From contig NZ_LMRW01000003.1 in assembly GCF_001428255.1 (NCBI RefSeq), forward strand, positions 50,101-114,100: DNA of 64,000 nt. The letters run 5' to 3'. Shown one piece after another: positions 51,779 through 59,514 of the stretch; position 1 is the first letter of the stretch, and every line of letters begins with the position of its first letter. A program made the translations under genes and the position numbers. Source of the stretch: Agromyces sp. Soil535 (GTDB lineage: Bacteria > Actinomycetota > Actinomycetes > Actinomycetales > Microbacteriaceae). The notes under the pieces are model-generated. The model was not told the DNA's origin, did no database searches, and saw only the letters and a program-made list of their open reading frames with translations.

Positions 51779-52348
51779 ATGAACGGTTCGTACATGGGCG
51801 ACGGCTTCACCGGTCCCACGGGCGGGTGGGGGCAAGGCCGCCCCCCGCAGGGACTGTGGGAGGCCGTGGAGCAACTTCGGGGCATGTTCGAGCAGAAGGT
51901 CGCGCCGCGGATGGGCCGCGGCGACGTCCGCGCGGCGGTGCTCGCGCTGCTCGCCGAGCGGCCGATGCATGGCTACCAGATCATCAGCGAGATCGCCGAG
52001 CGCAGCGGCGGCACATGGAAGCCGAGCGCGGGCTCGGTCTATCCGACGCTGCAGCTGCTCGCCGACGAGGGGCTCATCAGCGCAGAGGAGGCGGACGGCC
52101 GCAAGACCTACTCGCTGACGGAAGCCGGGCGGGCAGAGGCCGAGGCATCCGCTGATCGCCCCGCGCCCTGGGAGACCTCGAGCGCGCGCGACTCCGGCAC
52201 CGTCGGGGCGCTCCCGAAGGCCGGCATCGAGCTCGCACAGGCGGCGGCGCAGGTCCAGCGAACGGGCACTCCCGAGCAGGTCAAGCAGGCGGTCGACGTG
52301 CTCGACGACGCACGTCGTCGTCTCTACTCGATCCTCGCTCAGGACTGA
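51779..52348 (+). CDS. PadR-family regulator
   Basis: 189 residues with AGGGAGGA before ATG 51779. The winged helix APRMGRGDVRAAVLALLAERPMHGYQIISEIAERSGGTWKPSAGSVYPTLQLLADEGLISAEEADGRKTYSLTEAG is a full PadR domain, after a glycine-rich start. A C-terminal helix forms the dimer. The operator at 51720-51741 suggests autoregulation. It is 4 bp before the AarF kinase gene and probably controls it. Confidence 0.9.
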   Translation: MNGSYMGDGFTGPTGGWGQGRPPQGLWEAVEQLRGMFEQKVAPRMGRGDVRAAVLALLAERPMHGYQIISEIAERSGGTWKPSAGSVYPTLQLLADEGLISAEEADGRKTYSLTEAGRAEAEASADRPAPWETSSARDSGTVGALPKAGIELAQAAAQVQRTGTPEQVKQAVDVLDDARRRLYSILAQD

Positions 52349-52352
52349 CTCG

Positions 52353-54113
52353 GTGCCCTCGGCACGCCGGGCTCCAGGAGACTCGACGCCCGATGTCGGC
52401 AACACGCGCGCCCGCTACCGGCGGATCCTGCGGTTCGCCGTGCGACACATCGTGCAGACCTGGTGGTTCGAGCTCGTCCTGCCTCGCTTCGGCCTCGCGA
52501 AGTACGTGGCGCGCGGGCGCGCAGCGCGGCTGACCCGCATCGCCCGGCGCTTCCACGTGCTCGCGGTCGACCTCGGCGGCCTCATGATCAAGGTCGGCCA
52601 ATACCTTTCGTCGCGACTCGACGTGCTGCCGCCCGAGATCACGCACGAGCTCGCCGGGCTCCAAGACGAAGTGCCGCCCGTGCGGTTCGACGCGATCCGA
52701 CGCCTCGGCGAGGCCGAGCTGGGCGTTCCGCTCGACCGCGCGTACGCGTGGTTCGACCCGACACCGCTGGCCGCGGCATCCCTCGGTCAAGCGCACCGCG
52801 CGCGGCTCTCGCCGATCGACGCCGCCGACATGGGGCTCGACGAGGCCGTCGTCAAGGTGCAGCGACCGGGCATCGAGACGATCGTCGACGTCGACCTGGC
52901 GGCGCTGCGCCGCGTCGCCGGATGGCTCAGCCGCGTGAGGTTCGTCTCGAGCCGCGTGGACCTCCCCTCGCTCGTCGAGGAGTTCGCCGTCACGAGCCTC
53001 CAAGAGATCGACTACCTGCAGGAAGCGCGCAACGCCGAGCGGTTCGCCGCGAGCTTCGCCGGCGACCCGCGGGTCGCCGCACCCGAAGTCGTCTGGGAGC
53101 GCACGACGCGCCGCGTGCTGACGCTCGCCGACGTGACGGCGATCAAGATCAACGACCGCGAGTCCCTGATGGCGGCGGGCATCGACCCGAAGGCGGTCGC
53201 GAAGCAATTCGCGACCGTCATGTTCGACCAGCTCTTCCGCGACGGCTTCTTCCACGCCGACCCGCACCCCGGCAACATCTTCGTCACGCCGGTCGACCAA
53301 GTGACGGATGCCGCGTCGCCGGCCTCGAGCGTGTCGGATGCTGCGTCGCCGGCCTGGCGGCTCACCTTCATCGACTTCGGCATGATGGGCGAGGTGCCTG
53401 ACGGACTGCGCCGCGGCCTGCAGCAGGTCATCCTCGCAGTCGCCGCGCGTGACGGGAAGCGGCTGGTCGACAGCATCCGTGGTGTCGGCATCCTGCTGCC
53501 GTCGGCCGATACGGCAGAGCTCGAGCGAGCGATGTCCGAGCTGTTCGCGCGCTTCGGAGGCATGGGCCTCGCCGAGGTACGGCAGGTCGACGAGCGCGAG
53601 CTGCGCAGCTTCGCGATCGAGTTCGGCGAGGTGATGCGGGCGCTGCCGTTCCAACTGCCCGAGAACTTTCTGCTCATCATCCGGGCGATGTCGCTGACCT
53701 CGGGCATGTGCAGCTCGCTCGACCCTGAATTCAACATGTGGGACGCCGTCGAGCCCTACGCCGCGCAACTCCTGCGCGACGAGAGCAGCAACATCGTGCA
53801 GGCGCTCGGGCAGGAGGCGCTGACCGTCGCAGGCACGGTCATGCGGCTGCCGCAGCGCCTCGATGCGCTCGCGGACCGCATCGAGGAGGGGCGCCTCGTC
53901 GCGAACTCGCCCCGGCTCGAGCAGCGGGTGGCGAGGCTCGAGCGCACGGCCCGGCGGATCACCTCGGCGGTCCTGTTCGTGGGCCTGTTCATCGGCGGAA
54001 TCCTGCTTCGCGTCGACGAGCCGGTGTGGGGCGGCGCGCTGATCGCGGTGTCGGTGATCCCGCTCCTGCACGCCCTGTTCGCCGGGGTGTTCCGCCGGCG
54101 CGGGCGGGGGTGA
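52353..54113 (+). CDS. ABC1/AarF (UbiB-like) atypical kinase
   Basis: 586 residues. IKVGQYLSSRLDVLPPEITHELAGLQDEVPP is the KxGQ motif, LAAASLGQAHRARL the AAASxGQ nucleotide loop, EIDYLQEARNAERF the conserved glutamate region, FHADPHPGNIFV the catalytic loop and FIDFGMMGEV the metal-binding DFG. Two hydrophobic segments end the protein (VLFVGLFIGGILL, ALIAVSVIPLLHALFAGVF). UbiB proteins support isoprenoid quinone or lipid transport. The PadR gene is immediately upstream. Confidence 0.9.
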   Translation: MPSARRAPGDSTPDVGNTRARYRRILRFAVRHIVQTWWFELVLPRFGLAKYVARGRAARLTRIARRFHVLAVDLGGLMIKVGQYLSSRLDVLPPEITHELAGLQDEVPPVRFDAIRRLGEAELGVPLDRAYAWFDPTPLAAASLGQAHRARLSPIDAADMGLDEAVVKVQRPGIETIVDVDLAALRRVAGWLSRVRFVSSRVDLPSLVEEFAVTSLQEIDYLQEARNAERFAASFAGDPRVAAPEVVWERTTRRVLTLADVTAIKINDRESLMAAGIDPKAVAKQFATVMFDQLFRDGFFHADPHPGNIFVTPVDQVTDAASPASSVSDAASPAWRLTFIDFGMMGEVPDGLRRGLQQVILAVAARDGKRLVDSIRGVGILLPSADTAELERAMSELFARFGGMGLAEVRQVDERELRSFAIEFGEVMRALPFQLPENFLLIIRAMSLTSGMCSSLDPEFNMWDAVEPYAAQLLRDESSNIVQALGQEALTVAGTVMRLPQRLDALADRIEEGRLVANSPRLEQRVARLERTARRITSAVLFVGLFIGGILLRVDEPVWGGALIAVSVIPLLHALFAGVFRRRGRG

Positions 54114-54136
54114 TCGGAGCTTCATACTGCGACCGC

Positions 54137-54176
54137 GGCGAAGGTTCACGACCGAGCGGATCCGCAGCGCATTACC
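54137..54176 (+). repeat. Vestigial coding module B
   Basis: AAGGTTCACGACCGAGCGGA and the following CCGCAGCGCATTACC match the start of module A (TTCACGGCCGAGCAGATCCG) with about three quarters identity over 40 bp; the start codon is lost. Confidence 0.5.
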
Positions 54177-54184
54177 CTCGACCC

Positions 54185-54625
54185 ATGACCATCCAGCGCA
54201 TGGACAACGTCGCCATCGTCGTCGACGACTTGGATGCGGCCATCGCGTTCTTCGCAGAGCTCGGCCTGGACCTCGAGGGCCGCGCGCACATCGAGGGGGC
54301 CTTCGCCGACCAGACCGTCGGGCTCGACGGCGTCCGCAGCGAGATCGCGATGATGCGCACGCCCGACGGCCACGGCAGGCTCGAACTCACGAAGTACCAC
54401 TACCCCGAGGCATCCGCCCCATCACCGGCAGTGCCGCCGCCCAACACGCTGGGGCTGCACCGGGTGATGTTCGCCGTCGACGACCTCGACGACACCATCG
54501 CCCGCTTGCGCCCGCATGGTGCCGAGCTGCTGCGCCAGGTCGCGAACTACGAGGACGTGTACCGGCTCTGCTACCTCCGCGGGCCGGCGGGGATCATCGT
54601 CGCGCTGGCCGAGAAGGTCGGCTGA
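54185..54625 (+). CDS. VOC family protein
   Basis: 146 residues. MDNVAIVVDDLDAAIAFFAELGLDLEGRA and MFAVDDLDDTIARLRPHGAELL are the two beta-alpha motifs of glyoxalase-like proteins; LCYLRGPAGIIVALAEKVG is the common C-terminal strand with the glutamate ligand. Substrate unknown. Confidence 0.88.
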   Translation: MTIQRMDNVAIVVDDLDAAIAFFAELGLDLEGRAHIEGAFADQTVGLDGVRSEIAMMRTPDGHGRLELTKYHYPEASAPSPAVPPPNTLGLHRVMFAVDDLDDTIARLRPHGAELLRQVANYEDVYRLCYLRGPAGIIVALAEKVG

Positions 54626-54639
54626 GGGCTGCTCACCCG

Positions 54640-55326
54640 TCACGCAAGCTCTCGCCGCAACTCCGCCGCGACCGCTTCGCCGAGCACCCGCGCGCCATCC
54701 GCCGACGGGTGCAGCCCATCGGAGCTCATCCCGTCGCGATAACGCCCGTCGGCGGTGCGCAGGCCCGCGGATGCGTCGACGAACCGCCATCCCCGATCGC
54801 CCGCCAGGTCATCGAGGCGTTCGTTGTACGACTTCACGCCATCGGGGAACGCAGCCATCGGCGGTATCGACACGATGACGACGTCCTCGATGCCGACGGC
54901 GGCGACGATCCGGTCGAGGTTCGCCGCCGACTCATCGAACGGGATGCCGAACGCGACGTCGTTGGTGCCGGCGAGCACCACCAGGACGTCCGCTTCGATC
55001 GGCCCGACCGAGTCAGCCATCATCGCCGTCGTCGCACCCCACTCCGCCCAGCCGCCGGCGAACGCGAAGCCGTCGTCCACGACGTACGTCGCCCACGACG
55101 CGGCGCCGAGGTCGCCAGCGGCGAAGTCGGGGCTGTCGCCGTCGGTGATCGAGTCGCCGACCGCAGCGAACCTGCCGTGAGCGGCGACAGCGGATGCCTC
55201 GGGCGAACCGGTACCGTCCGCAGGACCCGGTGCGGAGCATCCGACGATCATGCTCGCGCACGCCGCGACGGCGAGCGCTGCACAGACGCGACGCGCGACC
55301 GCGCCCACTGCCGCTTGCCCGAGCAT
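54640..55326 (-). CDS. GDSL/SGNH hydrolase lipoprotein
   Basis: 228 residues. A lipobox is present (ASMIVGCSAP, cysteine near 29). FAAVGDSITDGD carries the SGNH serine, VLAGTNDVAFG the asparagine and GLHPSADG the histidine with the aspartate three residues before. It is a surface-attached esterase; the substrate could be an acylated polysaccharide or lipid. Convergent with the VOC gene. Confidence 0.9.
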   Translation of the reverse strand: MLGQAAVGAVARRVCAALAVAACASMIVGCSAPGPADGTGSPEASAVAAHGRFAAVGDSITDGDSPDFAAGDLGAASWATYVVDDGFAFAGGWAEWGATTAMMADSVGPIEADVLVVLAGTNDVAFGIPFDESAANLDRIVAAVGIEDVVIVSIPPMAAFPDGVKSYNERLDDLAGDRGWRFVDASAGLRTADGRYRDGMSSDGLHPSADGARVLGEAVAAELRRELA

Positions 55327-55365
55327 GGGGCCAGTCTAGGAATCGGTCGAGGAGGCGCGCAGCGT

Positions 55366-55797
55366 CTACTCGATCACCCTGCGCTCGAACACGATCGCCG
55401 CGGGGAACCGCTTGAGCACCGGCCTGAACGGTGCCCTCGCGAGCCGCTCCGCCTCCGCACCGTCGACGATTCGCGGATGCCCGAGCTCGACGTCACGCCC
55501 CTTCCACCGAAGCGACGCCCCACCCGCCGCCACGACGTTGCGCGCCCAGTTGGTCGTCGCGCCAAAAGGCAGGCCAATCATCACGATGGACGAGTCGGTC
55601 GTCGGCACCACCGCGATCGGTGTCTCGTAGGCGGTGCCGCTCCGGCGGCCGCGATGGCGGATGAGCGCCCAGAGCGGTACCCAGCGACGACCCGCCAGGG
55701 CGCGCGCGACCGGCGCGGTCGCGTTCACGAGCCGGCGCGGCGGCCCACCGCCGACGCGTGGCTCGTGGGGTCGGGGCAGATAGGAGGTGTCGTTCAT
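55366..55797 (-). CDS. Deazaflavin (F420)-dependent nitroreductase family protein
   Basis: 143 residues from ATG 55797. LWALIRHRGRRSGTAYETPIAVV and GLPFGATTNWARNVVAAGGASLRWKGR are the F420-binding split-barrel signatures (RxGR.SG, NWxxNV) of the DDN family. It reduces a substrate with reduced F420. The ATG at 55797 is preferred to one 36 bp upstream because it matches usual family starts. Confidence 0.85.
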   Translation of the reverse strand: MNDTSYLPRPHEPRVGGGPPRRLVNATAPVARALAGRRWVPLWALIRHRGRRSGTAYETPIAVVPTTDSSIVMIGLPFGATTNWARNVVAAGGASLRWKGRDVELGHPRIVDGAEAERLARAPFRPVLKRFPAAIVFERRVIE

Positions 55798-55843
55798 GCA
55801 GAGAGAACGGATGAGCCGACGCAGATGTGACATCCCGACGGCA

Positions 55844-55860
55844 ACATCCGTGCTTGCGTC
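55844..55860 (+). repeat. 17-bp direct repeat, left copy
   Basis: ACATCCGTGCTTGCGTC occurs here and at 58125-58141, exactly bracketing the subtilase gene. Confidence 0.8.
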
Positions 55861-55893
55861 GGGCCCCGGTCGGCGGAAGCGATCGTCACCGCC

Positions 55894-57954
55894 TCATGAG
55901 ATCCGCCAGGCGTACGCGTACGGCTGGGCGAACTGGGTGATGCGGAATGCGCGCACGACCACCGTGGACGTGCCGGGAGGCATCCCCACCCACAGCACCT
56001 GCTCGACGTTGTTGACGCGGTCGAAGTCGTCGGCCGTGCCCACGTTGCCGCGCCGCTCGGACCCGTCGGCGGCGATCACCACCAGGTCCAGGTCGTTCTG
56101 CAGCAGGGCACCGGCCGGGTCCGACCAGACGAGCGACACCTTGAACGTCGCGCCGCCGGCCGCACGGATCCCGCGTTCCTCGTCGTGGCGTGGCTCCTCG
56201 GGGACCTCGACAGTGAAGGAGTCCTCCTCTCCCTGCTCCAGCGGCCCGCCCTCGCCGAAGCCGGCATCGACGGCCGGCCCCGGCAGGATGACGGAGCCTG
56301 CGAGGTTGACCCGGCCCCACCCCGAATTCGAGTTGGGGGACGCACCCGCCTCGGACGGGTTGTACTGCCCGGGCAGCTCATCGGCCCCGTTGACGAGCAG
56401 GGCCTTGACCAGGGCCGCGCTCGGCGTCGGCATCCCATTCTTCACCAGCGTCTCGCGGATTACGGCGGCGCAGCCCGCGACCAGCGGCGTGGCCATCGAG
56501 GTTCCCGTGTCGAAGAAGAACAGCGGGTCGCTCGACACACCGAAGTCATCGCCTCCTGGCGCATTGCGCGAGAGGGTCGACAGGATGCACGTGCCGGGAG
56601 CGATGACGTCGGGCTTGATTCGCCCTTCCCGCGTCGGCCCACGGCTCGAGAATGCTGCCATGCCGTCGGAGGAGTCCGCCTGCGGATCGCTCCCGACCGG
56701 GTCGCTGGGATAGTCGGACGGCCAGTAGTCGCGGTACGTGGGACCGAAGTCCCGGACGCTCTCGCACGCGCCGACGGTGATGCAGTTCTTGGCCGCGGCC
56801 TCGGAGCCGATCTGGCTGGGGTCGATCGCGCCGTCGCGGTCGCCGTCGATGCCGTCGTTCCCGGCGGCGAAGCAGACAACCTGGTCGGGGTGGTTCCAGA
56901 CGAAGTTGTCGATCTCGCGCGACGCAGGGCTGTACGGCAGTCCCGGGGTCGTCGCGCCCCACGAGTTCGTGTGGACGCGCGCGCCGCTGTCGTACGTGGG
57001 CTGGAAGAGGTCTGCCAAGTCGACGGGGATTCCGCCGAGCCCGCCTGCGGTGTCGAGCAGGCTCTGCAGGATGAGCTGCGCCTCCGGCGCGGTGCCCTCG
57101 ATCGCGCCTCCCATGCTCGGTGAGTTGCCGCGACCCAGCACCGACCCGGCGACGTGCGTGCCGTGCCCGTGGGGATCGTCGGCCTGAGCCGGAGACGTTC
57201 GCCCCAGGGCGAGCAGCTGCGCGACTCGTCCGGTGAAGGCCGGATGCGGGTTGACCGGATCGCCGGTGTCGAACCCGGTATCGGCGACGGCGACGAGCTC
57301 GCCGTCGCCCCGGTACGTCGTTCCGTTGACGTCGACGTCGGCGTTCAGGATGCCACGCGCGACGTTGTTGAATAGGCGTCGCTCGGGGACGGGCTGGATC
57401 TCGCGGACCTCGTCGATGGTCGCGAGCGTGGGCAGCTGTCCCTGTTCGGTCGTGACGCGAAGCTTGCCGGAGGTCACCTCGACCTGATCCGGGTTCACCC
57501 TGGCGGCCCGGGCGACCCGCGAGACGAGGTCGTCGGATGGCGCGACGTCCGGGTGCAGCAGCAGGTCGACGGAGCGGAAGGCGCGGGACGGGTGCGGCGT
57601 CTCGAACGCGAGGTCGCGCGGCCTGGCCGGGTCGACGTTCGGGCCCAGCAGTGTCGGAGGGATCTTGAACGCCTTCGCATACGGGCCCGCCCAGTCGACG
57701 AATGGCAGGTCGGACACCGGTGCGATGTCCTTCGGCCGGTAGGTCGCGAGGTAGGTGTTGTCGGAGACGTACTCCTCCACGTCCGCGCCGGCCTCGGCTA
57801 CCGCCTCACGTTGGTCGGCCGTCATCGGCTCCGTCGTATGGATGAGGATGTGGTCGGAGGTCGCCACCGACCCGGCATCCATCCCGAAGGCCTCAAGATC
57901 GCGCGCCTGCGTGGTCGTGTCGACGGTGATTCCGTTGATCGTGATCTTCGGCAT
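55894..57954 (-). CDS. S8 subtilase-type protease without signal peptide
   Basis: 686 residues from ATG 57954. The catalytic triad is D in VAVADTGFDTGD, H in HGHGTHVAGSVLGRG and S in DTGTSMATPLVAGCA; oxyanion N is in TNSWGATT. N-terminal 190 residues resemble a propeptide/alpha-beta cap (ITINGITVDTTTQARDLEAFGM). A C-terminal beta-barrel (FKVSLVWSDPAGALLQNDLDLVV) is that of KP-43-like alkaline proteases. No signal peptide is seen, which is unusual; it may be intracellular or use a non-classical route. Direct repeats flank it. Confidence 0.88.
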   Translation of the reverse strand: MPKITINGITVDTTTQARDLEAFGMDAGSVATSDHILIHTTEPMTADQREAVAEAGADVEEYVSDNTYLATYRPKDIAPVSDLPFVDWAGPYAKAFKIPPTLLGPNVDPARPRDLAFETPHPSRAFRSVDLLLHPDVAPSDDLVSRVARAARVNPDQVEVTSGKLRVTTEQGQLPTLATIDEVREIQPVPERRLFNNVARGILNADVDVNGTTYRGDGELVAVADTGFDTGDPVNPHPAFTGRVAQLLALGRTSPAQADDPHGHGTHVAGSVLGRGNSPSMGGAIEGTAPEAQLILQSLLDTAGGLGGIPVDLADLFQPTYDSGARVHTNSWGATTPGLPYSPASREIDNFVWNHPDQVVCFAAGNDGIDGDRDGAIDPSQIGSEAAAKNCITVGACESVRDFGPTYRDYWPSDYPSDPVGSDPQADSSDGMAAFSSRGPTREGRIKPDVIAPGTCILSTLSRNAPGGDDFGVSSDPLFFFDTGTSMATPLVAGCAAVIRETLVKNGMPTPSAALVKALLVNGADELPGQYNPSEAGASPNSNSGWGRVNLAGSVILPGPAVDAGFGEGGPLEQGEEDSFTVEVPEEPRHDEERGIRAAGGATFKVSLVWSDPAGALLQNDLDLVVIAADGSERRGNVGTADDFDRVNNVEQVLWVGMPPGTSTVVVRAFRITQFAQPYAYAWRIS

Positions 57955-58124
57955 AGCGCGCCCTCGCACCTTCAGTCATGGGACCGGGTCCAGCGAGGGC
58001 GACGATCCCGACGGCACCTGAATAACGGCGGCGCGAGTCTAGCCCCGCACGGTGGGGGCGGCAACGGACACTGCGCGTATGCGGGGCGACAGGTCTGCGC
58101 CGCCCGACGGCCACGGCGGGCACG

Positions 58125-58141
58125 ACATCCGTGCTTGCGTC
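58125..58141 (+). repeat. 17-bp direct repeat, right copy
   Basis: Identical to 55844-55860, 171 bp upstream (in gene orientation) of the subtilase start and just before the sigma factor gene. Confidence 0.8.
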
Positions 58142-58172
58142 ACATTCGCCGTGGGTGGATCGTCTTTCTGTC

Positions 58173-59048
58173 ATGACCGATTTCTCCGACCTGTGGACCG
58201 CGCACCGACATGTCGTCCGCGACGTCGCCTACCGGGTGCTCGGATCCGTCGCCGAGGCCGAGGATGTCACCCAGGAGACGTACCTCCGGCTGCTCGCCCG
58301 CGGCGACGAGCCCGACGCGGAGCCGCTCGACGAGCCGCGCGCGTGGCTGGTCACGGTCGCGTCCCGCCTTGCGATCGACCGGCTGCGCTCGCACGAGCAT
58401 TCCCGTCGCGCCTACGTCGGGCCTTGGCTGCCGGAACCGATCGTCACCGACGAGCGGACGCTTCCCGAAGACCGCGTCACCCTCGATGACTCGGTGCGGA
58501 TGGCGCTGCTCGTCGTGCTCGAACAGCTCACGCCCGCGGAACGCACGGCGTTCCTCCTCCACGACGTGTTCGACCTCGGCTTCGACCGCGTCGCCGACGT
58601 CCTCGGCGTAAGTCCGGCGAGCGCGCGGCAGTCCGCGTCACGCGCGCGGAAGCGGATCGCCGCGCAGGGCGAAGCCCGGTTCTCCGTCGATCCCGCCGCC
58701 GCCCGCCGACTCTCGGAGCGGTTCGCCGCCGCCGCGTCCGAGGGCGACCTCGAGGGGCTGGTCGCAGTGCTCGCGACGGATGCCACGGGCCACTTCGACA
58801 CCGGCGGCGTCTTCCCGGACGCGCCGACCGACGTTGTCACCGGGGCCGAGACGATCGCCCGGCAGTTCCTCGCAGGGGTCGGCGGGCTGGGCCTCGACTT
58901 CGAGGTCGCGGAAGTGAATGCCGAACCCGGGGTCGTCATCCGCCGCCGGGGGCGGGTGATCTCCGTGCTCGCGCTCGAGTTCGCCGAAGAACGGATCTCG
59001 GTCATCCACGGCATCGGGAATCCGAAGAAGCTCGCGCACGTGCGGTGA
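58173..59048 (+). CDS. ECF sigma factor with SnoaL-like C-terminus (SigJ/ECF41 type)
   Basis: 291 residues. Region 2 is VAYRVLGSVAEAEDVTQETYLRLL and region 4 is LTPAERTAFLLHDVFDLGFDRVADVLGVSPASARQSASRARKRI. The C-terminal 110 residues (ERFAAAASEGDLEGLVAVLATDATGHFD, to AEERISVIHGIGNPKKLAHVR) are a SnoaL-like domain that in ECF41 proteins modulates activity. No anti-sigma gene or dedicated partner is adjacent. It may direct its own promoter. Confidence 0.9.
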   Translation: MTDFSDLWTAHRHVVRDVAYRVLGSVAEAEDVTQETYLRLLARGDEPDAEPLDEPRAWLVTVASRLAIDRLRSHEHSRRAYVGPWLPEPIVTDERTLPEDRVTLDDSVRMALLVVLEQLTPAERTAFLLHDVFDLGFDRVADVLGVSPASARQSASRARKRIAAQGEARFSVDPAAARRLSERFAAAASEGDLEGLVAVLATDATGHFDTGGVFPDAPTDVVTGAETIARQFLAGVGGLGLDFEVAEVNAEPGVVIRRRGRVISVLALEFAEERISVIHGIGNPKKLAHVR

Positions 59049-59141
59049 GTGCTTCCGGCCGGCGGTCGGCCCTCGTGCAGAGCCGAAATCGTGCGCTCGG
59101 GCGCGAGGACTACGCAGCGGCATCCGTCGTCGATTACGCCG

Positions 59142-59363
59142 TCAACCCACACGGGGCAACGACTGAAAAGCCCCGGTTGCCGCAGTCTTGCTGGCGTTCG
59201 GCTCGCGCCGCCCGAGCACGAGCTCGAGGAACGTCGTCTTGCCCGTGCCGTTCTTGCCGATGAGTCCGATGCGGTCGCCCCGCCGCAGCTTGAGGTACGC
59301 CTCGCGCAGCACCGGACGCCCGTCGAACTCAATGCTCACGTCGTTCAGGCGGATCGGGCTCAC
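59142..59363 (-). pseudogene. N-terminal fragment of an ABC-F ATPase
   Basis: 73 codons from GTG 59363: SPIRLNDVSIEFDGRPVLREAYLKLRRGDRIGLIGKNGTGKTTFLELVLGR, which includes the Walker A, then unrelated residues and a stop. Signature loop, Walker B and the second domain are missing. The rest of the gene must have been deleted. Confidence 0.85.
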
Positions 59364-59514
59364 GGGTGTCCTTGCGTTGGGGGCGTCGTGATGACGGCGA
59401 AGGCGAGCGGATGCCGCGGCCGAACGGCACTGGGCGATGCCGCGCTCAGCCGTTGGCCACTCTATCCGGCGATCCTGGCGACGGCGCCCGGGGCAGGCCC
59501 GTCGCGTCGTCCGT

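Noticed and set aside
52281..54149. Long open frame on the minus strand over the AarF gene
   Set aside because: It is an antisense shadow of the AarF gene with no domain and biased arginine/glutamine composition.
55844..58141. Integrated phage or plasmid bounded by att sites
   Set aside because: Only one gene lies between the repeats and no integrase or recombinase is present.
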